This document shows, one piece after another, positions 51,207-60,311 of a stretch of 64,000 nt of DNA (positions are counted from its first letter, which is position 1; the number at the start of each line of letters is the position of its first letter). The translations under genes and the position numbers were made by a program. The stretch comes from Nocardioides panacis (GTDB lineage Bacteria > Actinomycetota > Actinomycetes > Propionibacteriales > Nocardioidaceae): positions 4,340,001 to 4,404,000 of the forward strand of contig NZ_CP077062.1 in the NCBI RefSeq assembly GCF_019039255.1. Reading direction: 5' to 3'. The notes beneath the pieces were generated by a model that saw only the letters and a program-made list of their open reading frames with translations, was not told the DNA's origin and ran no database searches.

Positions 51207-52415
51207 CTACTCGATCACGCGCAGCCGGACGGTCTCCGGGATGGCGTTCAGGCCCGCCAGCACCTCACCGGACAGGCCCGACCCGGTGTCGGTGACGACG
51301 TAGCCGGTGTGCCCGCGGGTGGCGAGCACCTGACCGGCGATGTTCACGTCGTGCTCGGCGAGGACCTGGTTGACCTTGGCCAGCACGCCCGGGGTGTTGT
51401 GGTGGATGTGCGCGATCCGCTGGGCCTGTCCCTCGGACACCTCGGAGCGCCCCGGGGTCAGCGTCGGCAGGTTCACCGACAGGGAGGTGCTGCCGCTGTG
51501 CACGTAGTCGCGGAGCTTGCCGCCGACGAACCGGCCGATGTCCTCCTGAGCCTCCTCCGTCGACCCGCCGACGTGCGGGGTGAGGATCACGTTGGGTAGG
51601 CCGCGGAGCGGGGACTCGAAGGCGTCGCCGCGCTTCTTGGGCTCGGTCGGGAACACGTCGACCGCGGCGCCGGCCAGGTGACCGGACGCCACCGCGTCGC
51701 GCAGGGCGCCGTAGTCGACGACGAAGCCGCGGGAGAGGTTCAGGAACAGCGAGCGGGGGCGCATCTGGGCGAACTGGGCGGCCCCGAAGATGCCGGCGTT
51801 GCCCATCCGGCCGTCGACGTGCAGGGTGACCGTCTCGACGGTGTCGAGCAGCTCGTCGAGCGAGGAGCACCGGCGGGCGTTGCCGAGCGCCAGCTTGTCG
51901 TCGGTGTCGTAGAAGTAGACCTGCATGCCGAGCATCTCCGCGACGACCGACAGCTGGGAGCCGATGTTGCCGTAGCCGACGATGCCGAGCGTCCGGCCGC
52001 GGATCTCGTGGCTGCCGGTGGCGGACTTGTCCCAGATCCCGGCGTGCAGCGCCTTGTCCCGCTCGGTGAGCCGGCGGGCCATCGCGATGATGTTGGCGAT
52101 CGCGAGCTCGACGACCGAGCGGGTGTTGGAGAACGGCGCGTTGAACGCGGCGATCCCGTGCGTGGTAGCGGCGTTCAGGTCGATCTGGTTGGTGCCGATG
52201 CAGAACGCGCCGATGGCGACCAGGTCGGGCCGGGCGGCCAGGACGCGGGGGGTCACCTCGGTCTTCGAGCGGATGCCGAGCAGGTCGACGCCGTCGAGGG
52301 CCTCGATCAGCTCGTCCTCGTCGAGGGCGCCCGGTCGGTTCTCGACCTCGATGTCGGCCGCGCCGAGGATCGACGAGGCGAGCGGGTGCAGGTTCTCCAG
52401 GAGCAGCGCTTTCAC
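51207..52415 (-). CDS. serA: D-3-phosphoglycerate dehydrogenase with ACT domain
   Basis: A 402-aa enzyme that oxidises 3-phosphoglycerate, the first step of serine synthesis. It has the E. coli-type layout: substrate domain (GALDEDELIEALDGVDLLGIRSKTEVT, GAFCIGTNQIDL), Rossmann domain with VGYGNIGSQ, catalytic region ILTPHVGGSTEEAQEDIG, and a C-terminal ACT domain from about residue 325 (IAHIHHNTPGVLAKVNQVLAEHDVN) that senses serine. The intervening domain of mycobacterial SerA is absent. GTG at 52415 places the start just before the first strand; a GTG three codons earlier is possible. Confidence 0.9.
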   Translation of the reverse strand: MKALLLENLHPLASSILGAADIEVENRPGALDEDELIEALDGVDLLGIRSKTEVTPRVLAARPDLVAIGAFCIGTNQIDLNAATTHGIAAFNAPFSNTRSVVELAIANIIAMARRLTERDKALHAGIWDKSATGSHEIRGRTLGIVGYGNIGSQLSVVAEMLGMQVYFYDTDDKLALGNARRCSSLDELLDTVETVTLHVDGRMGNAGIFGAAQFAQMRPRSLFLNLSRGFVVDYGALRDAVASGHLAGAAVDVFPTEPKKRGDAFESPLRGLPNVILTPHVGGSTEEAQEDIGRFVGGKLRDYVHSGSTSLSVNLPTLTPGRSEVSEGQAQRIAHIHHNTPGVLAKVNQVLAEHDVNIAGQVLATRGHTGYVVTDTGSGLSGEVLAGLNAIPETVRLRVIE

Positions 52416-52589
52416 ACTGCCCACTGTCCCAGGCTCCCGCGAGGCCCCGGGCCTGGCCCCACCTCGTGGACATCGAAGACGTTTCCGAGATATCCCCGGC
52501 AGCCGGCCCGTGCTGGTCTTGACCGGGGTTGTCGGCACCCGGTGGGGGGGCCTGTTTCCTGGGAGGCGGGGCAGGCGAGGGAGGGCGTC

Positions 52590-53496
52590 ATGAGGGGTCG
52601 CATCTGGGGGGGCACTGGCGAGTCTGGTCGGGGTGGTCCTCGTGGTGGTCGGGGGCGACGGGGGGCCGGCGTCCGCGACCGGCGGCTGCGCGTCCCCGTG
52701 GGTCTACGCGGAGTCGCAGGCCTGGTGGTCCCCGGCGCCGGGCACCACCGGCGGGCAGGACTTCGGGCACGTGCACGTCGGGGCCTGCATCCCGGAGCGG
52801 GACACGCTCACCGCGAGCACGGCGCTCCCGGTCACGGTGATCCTGCACAACAACCCGGGCGTGCTCCAGGACGTCGGCGTCGTCTACCGGAGGGACTCCT
52901 CGGAGAAGACGGTGGCCAAGGTCGCACCGGTCCAGCGCACCTGCCCGGCCATGGAGACCTGCACGATCGCGATGACGGCGCCGATCGACCTCGCCAAGTT
53001 CTCCCACAGCGGGCTGCAGGAGGTCCGGCTGCGGGTGTTCGTGACCGAGCCGGACGGGAAGGTCCTGCACGCCAGCCTCAACTTCCAGGTGGACGTCGAG
53101 AACGGCAAGACCCGCTCGGACGTCACCCGGGAGTCCTACCTGCGCTCCAAGGGCTGGTACACCGGCTTCGGCTACTGCGAGGCGGACGTGCTCGGCGTAC
53201 CCGTGCCCGACGGCCCGGTGAGCGGCACGGTCTCCTTCGCGGTCCAGCAGGTCGACCACGGGTCCGGTGACGTCGACCCGAGCTACCACCGGGTCGCGCT
53301 GGACTCCGACGCGCACGCCGGGATCCCCGGCACGATGCTGGCCGAGGGGTTCGGGCCGATGGTGCCCGCGCTGGTCACCGTCGACACCACCCGGCTCGCG
53401 AACGGGACCCACCGGCTCGTGCAGCGGGCGGAGTGCGCCCGGGGCAACCAGGTGCTCGCGGGGGTGAGCGTGCTCCGCTTCGACGTGCAGAACTGA
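52590..53496 (+). pseudogene. Secreted six-cysteine protein, paralogue 1, with one apparent frameshift in the signal peptide
   Basis: ATG at 52590 behind AGGGAGGG. The frame breaks in the G7 run 52606-52612; dropping one G gives MRGRIWGALASLVGVVLVVV, matching the signal peptide of the next gene, and a 301-aa protein. The mature part has six cysteines, the aromatic AESQAWWSPAPGTTGG, the histidine motif DFGHVHVGACIP, and LRSKGWYTGFGYCEADVLGV, all at the same places in paralogue 2. No known domain recognised. If the run is real, a GTG at 52633 could still give the mature part but with only half a signal peptide. Confidence 0.75.
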
Positions 53497-53519
53497 GGCC
53501 TTTTACCACTTCTGTCCGG

Positions 53520-53547
53520 TTGAAACGTGACAAGCGGAAATTAAGGT
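53520..53547 (+). promoter_or_regulatory. Candidate promoter of secreted paralogue 2
   Basis: The gap 53497-53654 is unusually AT-rich for this window. TTGAAA (53520-53525), 16 nt, TAAGGT (53542-53547) face the gene at 53655 and would leave a leader of about 100 nt. Confidence 0.4.
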
Positions 53548-53654
53548 GATTTTCAGGTCTTCGACCCGGTTGCGGTCAAGACCGGGGTGCTGAGAGGCCC
53601 CCCCCGAGTGCCGACTCCTCTCCCTGGACCCGGGTCACTCGAGGGAGAACAAGC

Positions 53655-54563
53655 ATGAGATCTCGCATCTGGCTCGCACTGGCGAGCCTGGTCGGCCTGC
53701 TCGGGCTGGTGGCGGTCGTCGGGAACAGCGGCACCGCCTCCGCCACCGGCGGCTGCCCCGCACCACGGGTGTTCGCGGAGTCCCAGGCGTGGTGGTCCCC
53801 GGTGCCGGGCACGACGGGCGGCAAGGACTTCGGGCACGTGCACGTCGGTGCCTGCATCCCCGACCGGGACGTCCTCTCGGCAAGCACCACCGTCCCGCTC
53901 ACCCTGATCCTGCACGACAACCCCGGAAAGCTGCAGGACGTCAGCGTGGTCTTCAAGACCAACGCCTCGGAGACGACGGTGGCCAAGGTGGTCCCCAGCC
54001 AGCGGACCTGTCCGGTCGGCCAGACCTGCACGATCACCGCGACGGCGCCGATCGACATCTCGAAGTTCGACCGCAGCGGCCTCCAGGAGGTCCGGTTCCG
54101 GGTGTACGTCGACGAGCCCGACGGCAAGCGGATGCACAGCAGCCTGAACTTCCAGGCCTACGTGCAGAACGGCAAGGCCAAGTCCGACGTGACCCGTCAG
54201 CCCTACCTGCGCTCGAAGGGCTGGTACACCGGCTTCGGCTACTGCGAGGCCGACGTGCTCGGCGTACCCCTGCCGGACGGGCCGCTCAAGGGCACCGTGC
54301 GGTTCACGGTGCAGCAGGTCGACCACGGACCCGACGACGTCGACCCGACCCACCACCGGGTGGCGCTCGACGCGAACGCGCACGCCGGGATCCCCGGGAC
54401 GACGCTGTCCGACGGGCCGGGGCCGCTGCCGGCCACCACGCTGAGCGTGGACACCACCACCCTGACCAACGGCACCCACCGGCTGGTGCAGAAGGTGGAG
54501 TGCGCGAAGGGCAACCAGGTGGTGTCCGGAGCCGGCGTGTTCCTGTTCGACGTGCAGAACTGA
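53655..54563 (+). CDS. Secreted six-cysteine protein, paralogue 2
   Basis: A 302-aa exported protein with a signal peptide (MRSRIWLALASLVGLLGLVA, cleavage near ASA-TGGC). The mature part shares six cysteines with paralogue 1 (in TGGC, VGACIP, RTCP, QTCTI, FGYCEAD and VECAKG), which suggests three disulfides, and the motif FGHVHVGAC with two histidines that could bind metal. Predicted strands dominate (VPLTLILHDNP, GLQEVRFRVYVDEPDG). GAGGGAGAA precedes the ATG. I do not recognise the family; a wall-associated or metal-binding beta-sandwich is a guess. Confidence 0.8.
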   Translation: MRSRIWLALASLVGLLGLVAVVGNSGTASATGGCPAPRVFAESQAWWSPVPGTTGGKDFGHVHVGACIPDRDVLSASTTVPLTLILHDNPGKLQDVSVVFKTNASETTVAKVVPSQRTCPVGQTCTITATAPIDISKFDRSGLQEVRFRVYVDEPDGKRMHSSLNFQAYVQNGKAKSDVTRQPYLRSKGWYTGFGYCEADVLGVPLPDGPLKGTVRFTVQQVDHGPDDVDPTHHRVALDANAHAGIPGTTLSDGPGPLPATTLSVDTTTLTNGTHRLVQKVECAKGNQVVSGAGVFLFDVQN

Positions 54564-54571
54564 CCCCGCGG

Positions 54572-56102
<1,531 letters not shown>

Positions 56103-56113
56103 GGAACCTCCAG

Positions 56114-56181
56114 CGGCTGGTCGAGCCTGGCTCTCGGGCGGTCGAGCCTGTTCTCGGGCGGTCGAGCCTGTCGAGACCACC
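56114..56181. repeat. Dispersed GGTCGAGCCTG repeat, three tandem units
   Basis: Units starting GGTCGAGCCTG at 56119, 56140 and 56160 are separated by CTCTCGGGC and TTCTCGGGC spacers and the array ends in TCGAGACCACCC. It is the inverse of the element at 47120-47160. It lies in the promoter gap between the ligase and the NHLRC2-like gene. Confidence 0.6.
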
Positions 56182-56308
56182 CTTCACCACCCGGGACCGC
56201 CGGACCACCCTCCGAGCGGACGGGCCCGGCCGCGACCCTGGCCCGCCGCCACCGGCTCCGGCCGACCCCTCGGGATGACGCGCGGGCCCTCTCGCGTTAA
56301 CTACCGGC

Positions 56309-58105
56309 GTGAGTGCTCCCGACACCGGCCGTCGTCCCCGCGTCCGCGCCCCCGAGCTCGCCGGCCGCGGCTGGCTGAACACCGGCGGCCAGACCCTGCG
56401 CCTGTCCGACCTGCGCGGCCGCTTCGTGCTGCTCGACTTCTGGGCCTTCTGCTGCATCAACTGCCTGCACGTCCTGGACGAGCTGCGCCCCCTGGAGGAG
56501 AAGTACGACGGCGAGCTCGTCGTGGTGGGCGTGCACTCGCCGAAGTTCGTGCACGAGGCCGACCCGGACGCGCTGCGCGCCGCGGTCGAGCGCTACCAGG
56601 TCGAGCACCCGGTGCTCGACGACCCGGAGCTGGTGACCTGGCAGGCCTACACCGCCCGCGCCTGGCCGACGCTGGTGCTCGTCGACCCGGAGGGCTACGT
56701 CGTCGCGCAGTACGCCGGCGAGGGGCACGCCCACGCCATCGACGCCCTCGTCGCCGAGCTGCGCGACGAGCACCGCGCCCGCGGCACGCTGCAGCCGGGC
56801 GGCTCGCCCTACGTCGCCCCGCCCGTGCAATCCGGCGACCTGCTGTTCCCGGCCACGACGGTCGCCCTGCCCGGCGGGGGCTTCCTGGTCGCGGACGCGG
56901 GGCACCACGCCCTCGTCGAGCTCGCGGCGGACGCGGAGACCGTCGTACGCCGCATCGGGTCGGGGGAGCGCGGCCTGGTCGACGGCGGGCGGCCGTCCTT
57001 CAACGAGCCCAACGGACTGTGCCTGCTGCCCGACGACCTGGCCGCCGCGGTCGGGTACGACGTGGTGGTCGCCGACACCGTCAACCACGCGCTGCGCGGC
57101 GTGCACCTCGCGACCGGCACCGTCCGCACGCTCGCCGGGACCGGTCGGCAGCTGGTGCCGGGCGAGGACGACGGCGCGCTGTCGAGCCCGTGGGACGTGG
57201 CCTGGTGGCAGGACCGGGTCTGGGTGGCGATGGCCGGGGTGCACCAGCTCTGGACCCTCGACCCGCGCACCGGTGCCGTCGAGGTGGCCGCCGGCACCGC
57301 CCACGAGGGCCTGCTGGACGGCCCGCTCGCCGAGGCCTGGTTCGCCCAGACCTCGGGGCTGGCCGCCGCGGGGGACCGGCTGTGGATCGCGGACAGCGAG
57401 ACCTCCAGCCTGCGCTACGTCGAGGCGGGCGAGGTGCGCACCGCCGTCGGCACCGGCCTGTTCGACTTCGGGTTCCAGGACGGCGACGCGGGCACCGCGC
57501 TGCTCCAGCACCCGTTGGGGGTGACCGTGCTGCCCGACGGTTCGGTCGCGGTCTGCGACACCTACAACGGCGCCGTACGACGCTGGGCGGACGGGCAGGT
57601 GACCACCATCGCCACCGGGCTGGCCGAGCCGAGCGGCGCGGTCGTCGACGGGAAGCACCTGGTGGTCGTGGAGTCCGCGGCGCACCGGCTGACCCGGGTC
57701 CCGCTGGCCGGCGTCGCCCGCGCCGACGGGTTCGCGCACACCACGCAGCGCCCGGTGACCGAGATCGCCGGCGGGGACCTGGAGATCGTCGTGGACTTCA
57801 CCCCGCCGCCCGGCCAGAAGGTCGACGACCGGTTCGGGCCGCCGTCCCAGCTCTTCGTGTCCTCGACGCCGCCGGGGCTGATCCGGGCGGGCGAGGGCCG
57901 CGGCACCGACCTGGCCCGGGTGGTCAGCATCGACGCCGCGGTCGGCGACGGGGTGCTGCACGTGGCCGCCCGGGCCGCCTCCTGCGACGCGCACGGCGGC
58001 GAGGGCGCGGCCTGCCACCTGCACCAGCAGGACTGGGGGGTGCCGGTGCGGGTGACCTCCGGCGGCGAGGCCCGGCTGGTGCTGCCGCTGTCCGGGCTCG
58101 CCTGA
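56309..58105 (+). CDS. NHLRC2-like protein: thioredoxin domain plus NHL beta-propeller
   Basis: A 598-aa soluble protein. Residues 15-155 are a TlpA/AhpC-like thioredoxin domain with the unusual active site FWAFCCINC (CCINC in place of CxxC), as in NHLRC2 proteins. Residues about 170-490 form an NHL-type six-bladed propeller (LVADAGHHALVELA, EPNGLCLLP, VVADTVNHALRGV, VCDTYNGAVRRW), and a beta-rich tail follows. No signal peptide. The biochemical role is not established. GTG start at 56309 with TTAACT 6 nt upstream and no ribosome site. Confidence 0.88.
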   Translation: MSAPDTGRRPRVRAPELAGRGWLNTGGQTLRLSDLRGRFVLLDFWAFCCINCLHVLDELRPLEEKYDGELVVVGVHSPKFVHEADPDALRAAVERYQVEHPVLDDPELVTWQAYTARAWPTLVLVDPEGYVVAQYAGEGHAHAIDALVAELRDEHRARGTLQPGGSPYVAPPVQSGDLLFPATTVALPGGGFLVADAGHHALVELAADAETVVRRIGSGERGLVDGGRPSFNEPNGLCLLPDDLAAAVGYDVVVADTVNHALRGVHLATGTVRTLAGTGRQLVPGEDDGALSSPWDVAWWQDRVWVAMAGVHQLWTLDPRTGAVEVAAGTAHEGLLDGPLAEAWFAQTSGLAAAGDRLWIADSETSSLRYVEAGEVRTAVGTGLFDFGFQDGDAGTALLQHPLGVTVLPDGSVAVCDTYNGAVRRWADGQVTTIATGLAEPSGAVVDGKHLVVVESAAHRLTRVPLAGVARADGFAHTTQRPVTEIAGGDLEIVVDFTPPPGQKVDDRFGPPSQLFVSSTPPGLIRAGEGRGTDLARVVSIDAAVGDGVLHVAARAASCDAHGGEGAACHLHQQDWGVPVRVTSGGEARLVLPLSGLA

Positions 58106-58137
58106 CCGCCCACCCGGCGCCAGTGGCGGCCAGATCC

Positions 58138-58223
58138 CGCCGACCCGGCGTGTCTGGCGGGCGTACCGCCGCCAGACACGCCGGGTCGGCGCGAACCGGG
58201 CCGCCAGACGCGCCGGGTCGGCG
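58138..58223. repeat. 23-bp inverted repeat plus a third copy of the arm
   Basis: 58138-58160 pairs perfectly with 58169-58191 around an 8-nt loop; each arm contains CGGCGTGTCTGGCGG or its complement. A further near-identical copy of the right arm follows at 58201-58223, and a weaker one precedes at about 58117-58139. The hairpin stands 33 nt after the stop of the NHLRC2-like gene and may terminate it. Confidence 0.7.
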
Positions 58224-58272
58224 AAGCGTGGTGCAGGTCTCCCTCGCTCTGGTCGGCCTCGTCCGGGTGCGC

Positions 58273-58281
58273 TGGTAGGAT
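58273..58281 (+). promoter_or_regulatory. Extended -10 promoter of the DEAD-box helicase
   Basis: TGG followed by TAGGAT forms an extended -10 box with no clear -35. Transcription would start near 58288, directly in front of the terminator-like hairpin at 58292-58310. Confidence 0.5.
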
Positions 58282-58291
58282 CGAGGTAGCC

Positions 58292-58317
58292 AAGGCCGCT
58301 CGTCGGCCTTCTTTTGT
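58292..58317 (+). terminator. Attenuator-like intrinsic terminator in the helicase leader
   Basis: AAGGCCG-CTCGT-CGGCCTT forms a 7-bp stem and 5-nt loop, followed by CTTTTGT. T-tract terminators are rare in this window. Its place between the promoter and the coding region of the helicase suggests that most transcripts stop here unless something prevents it, as in cold-shock or autoregulatory control of RNA helicases. Confidence 0.65.
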
Positions 58318-58444
58318 GGCCCGGTGTGGGTGCGCGGATCGTCGCGCAAGACCAGTGATCGGGCACGAACTGCGTCTCGCAGGCTCGCCGGACCACGCCG
58401 TGGATTCGTTGCAGGGACGTGCCCGCCATCCTGAGGAAACCTTC

Positions 58445-59863
58445 TTGTCTTCCCCTGCCCCGACCCTGCCCTCCTTCGCCCAGCTCGGCCTGTCCGGCAA
58501 GGTGATCATGGCTCTCGAGAAGCTCGAGATCACCACCCCGACGCCGGTCCAGGCCGCCGTCATCCCGGACGCCATGAAGGGCTCCGACGTGCTCGGCCGC
58601 GCCCAGACCGGCTCCGGCAAGACGCTCGCCTTCGGCCTGCCGATCCTGGCCCGCCTGGCCGGTGAGCACAGCCGCCCCAAGCACCCGCGTGCGCTGATCA
58701 TCGTGCCGACCCGCGAGCTGGCCACCCAGGTGCGCCGCTCCATCGAGCCGCTCGCGTTCGCCACCCAGCTCAAGCTCGTCACCGTGTACGGCGGCACGCC
58801 GTACGACCGTCAGATCAAGCAGCTGAAGGCCGGGGCCGACATCGTCGTCGCCACGCCGGGTCGCCTGCAGGACCTGATGGACAAGGGCCACTGCCGCACC
58901 GACGACGTGCAGATCACCGTCCTCGACGAGGCCGACCACCTGTGCGACCTGGGCTTCTACCCGGCCGTCGACAAGCTGCTCAAGGCCACCCCGTCCACCG
59001 GCCAGCGGATGCTGCTCTCGGCCACGCTCGACGGTGACGTCGACCGCCTGGTCCGGGCGCACCTGCGCGAGCCGGTGCTGCACGAGCTCGACGCCAACAA
59101 GGGCTCGGTCACCACGATGGCGCACCACGTGCTGGTCGTCGGCGGCTTCCGCGACAAGGTGGAGGCGGCGGTCGCGCTGATCGAGGCCAACCCGCGCTCG
59201 ATCGTGTTCACCCGCACCCGTGAGGGCGCCACCGAGCTGGCCGAGGCGTTCGGCACGCACGGCATCGAGGCGGTGGACCTGCACGGCAACCTGTCGCAGC
59301 GGGTGCGCGAGCGCAACCTGCACAAGTTCTCCTCGGGCAAGGCCTCCGTGGTCGTCGCCACCGACGTCGCCGCGCGCGGCATCCACGTCGACTCGGTCGG
59401 CCTGGTCGTGCACTTCGACGCCCCGGCGGACGCCAAGGCCTACCTGCACCGCTCCGGGCGTACGGCGCGGGCCGGCGAGGCCGGTGCGGTCGTCTCGATC
59501 ACCACGCCGCGCCAGGTCGACGACGTCGTGCGGCTGATGAGCCGGGCCGGCGTCGAGTCCCTGCACCACGACTCGCGCAACACCCCCCACCCGATGACGG
59601 CGGAGGCGCTCTCGACGTCGGGCACCCCGGCGCCGCAGGCCAACAAGGGCGGCTCGACCTCCGCCAGCCGTGGCCGCACCGGCGGCTACCGCGGTGGCAG
59701 CAGCACCGGCGGCTACCGGGGCAGCAACAGCTCCTCGTCGCGCAGCAGCAGCGGCGGCTACCGGGGCAGCGCCCCCAGCCGCGGCGGCCGCGCGGGGCAG
59801 ACCGGCAACGGTCGCCCGAAGACCGTCAGCCGCAGCGAGCGCTGGTCGCCCGCCGACCGCTGA
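58445..59863 (+). CDS. DEAD-box ATP-dependent RNA helicase
   Basis: A 472-aa helicase. RecA domain 1 (about 15-225) has motif I AQTGSGKT, PTRELA, motif II LDEADHL and motif III SAT; domain 2 (230-370) has IVFTRT, VVVATDVAARGIHV and HRSGRTARAG. The tail (385-472) is low-complexity with GGYRGG/GGYRGS repeats and many Arg/Ser, a basic RNA-binding tail. It would unwind structured RNA during ribosome assembly or cold shock. The TTG at 58445 was chosen because of GAGGAAA 7 nt upstream. A perfect palindrome follows the stop. Confidence 0.9.
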   Translation: MSSPAPTLPSFAQLGLSGKVIMALEKLEITTPTPVQAAVIPDAMKGSDVLGRAQTGSGKTLAFGLPILARLAGEHSRPKHPRALIIVPTRELATQVRRSIEPLAFATQLKLVTVYGGTPYDRQIKQLKAGADIVVATPGRLQDLMDKGHCRTDDVQITVLDEADHLCDLGFYPAVDKLLKATPSTGQRMLLSATLDGDVDRLVRAHLREPVLHELDANKGSVTTMAHHVLVVGGFRDKVEAAVALIEANPRSIVFTRTREGATELAEAFGTHGIEAVDLHGNLSQRVRERNLHKFSSGKASVVVATDVAARGIHVDSVGLVVHFDAPADAKAYLHRSGRTARAGEAGAVVSITTPRQVDDVVRLMSRAGVESLHHDSRNTPHPMTAEALSTSGTPAPQANKGGSTSASRGRTGGYRGGSSTGGYRGSNSSSSRSSSGGYRGSAPSRGGRAGQTGNGRPKTVSRSERWSPADR

Positions 59864-59884
59864 GCCTCAGCCTGACGAACGCCG

Positions 59885-59918
59885 AAGGGGCGTCGAGACC
59901 ATGGTCTCGACGCCCCTT
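59885..59918. terminator. 34-bp perfect palindrome after the helicase gene
   Basis: The sequence 59885-59918 is a perfect palindrome with 17-nt arms, centred on CCATGG and containing GTCGAGACC/GGTCTCGAC; it is followed by TCTGTCTGTCC. It sits between the convergent helicase and DUF6458 genes and should stop transcription from both. It shares the GGTCTCGAC word with the dispersed repeat. Confidence 0.7.
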
Positions 59919-59931
59919 CTGTCTGTCCGGG

Positions 59932-60147
59932 TCAGCGGGCAGGGTCGTCGTAGCGACGCTCCTCGACGTGCTTGGTGCGCGAGCGCTGCTGGTTCATCAC
60001 CAGCGCCAGGATGATCGCCAGCACGCCGACGACCAGCAGGATCCACCCGAGTGCCACGTCGTCCACCAGGCCGATGTCGAAGTTCACGACACCGAGCACG
60101 AGGATCAGGCCGACCACCAGCAGCACGATGCCGGTACCGATACCCAT
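59932..60147 (-). CDS. Small DUF6458-type membrane protein
   Basis: A 71-aa protein with two hydrophobic helices (GIVLLVVGLILVLGV and LGWILLVVGVLAIILALVM) separated by a short acidic turn, and a charged C-terminal tail. The opening MGIGTGIVLLVVGLIL and the central VDDVALGWIL match the DUF6458 family, which has no known function. ATG 60147 follows AGGAG with 6 nt spacing; an upstream in-frame GTG at 60204 is not supported. Confidence 0.8.
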   Translation of the reverse strand: MGIGTGIVLLVVGLILVLGVVNFDIGLVDDVALGWILLVVGVLAIILALVMNQQRSRTKHVEERRYDDPAR

Positions 60148-60256
60148 GTTGTCTCCTAGGTTCTCTGCGACCGCGGTCGCCCGGGGCGGTGTGCCCTCGG
60201 TCACAGGGATACCCCTGGCCCGGCGATCTCAATCCGGGACCGCTCAGGTCACGTGC

Positions 60257-60293
60257 GACGGCCGCCCCACCCGCAGCGGGTGGGACGGCCGTC
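60257..60293. terminator. Terminator hairpin after the acyl-CoA dehydrogenase gene
   Basis: GACGGCCG-C-CCCACCCGC pairs with GCGGGTGGG-A-CGGCCGTC around a single-base gap, an 18-position stem with one mismatch. It lies 19 nt past the stop of the minus-strand dehydrogenase gene. Confidence 0.7.
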
Positions 60294-60311
60294 GTACGTC
60301 GGGCGGGTCGG

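Larger units (their letters stand above)
58106..58444 (+). other. 339-nt non-coding gap with repeat hairpin and helicase leader
   Basis: No gene is evident. The first half holds a large inverted repeat and further copies of its arm (58138-58223). The second half holds an extended -10 box, a short intrinsic terminator and about 135 nt of leader that ends in GAGGAAA before the TTG of the helicase gene. Confidence 0.7.

Noticed and set aside
59670-59830. GGYRGG-type repeats as a DNA repeat or CRISPR
   Set aside because: They encode the basic low-complexity tail common in DEAD-box helicases; spacing is irregular and there are no spacers.
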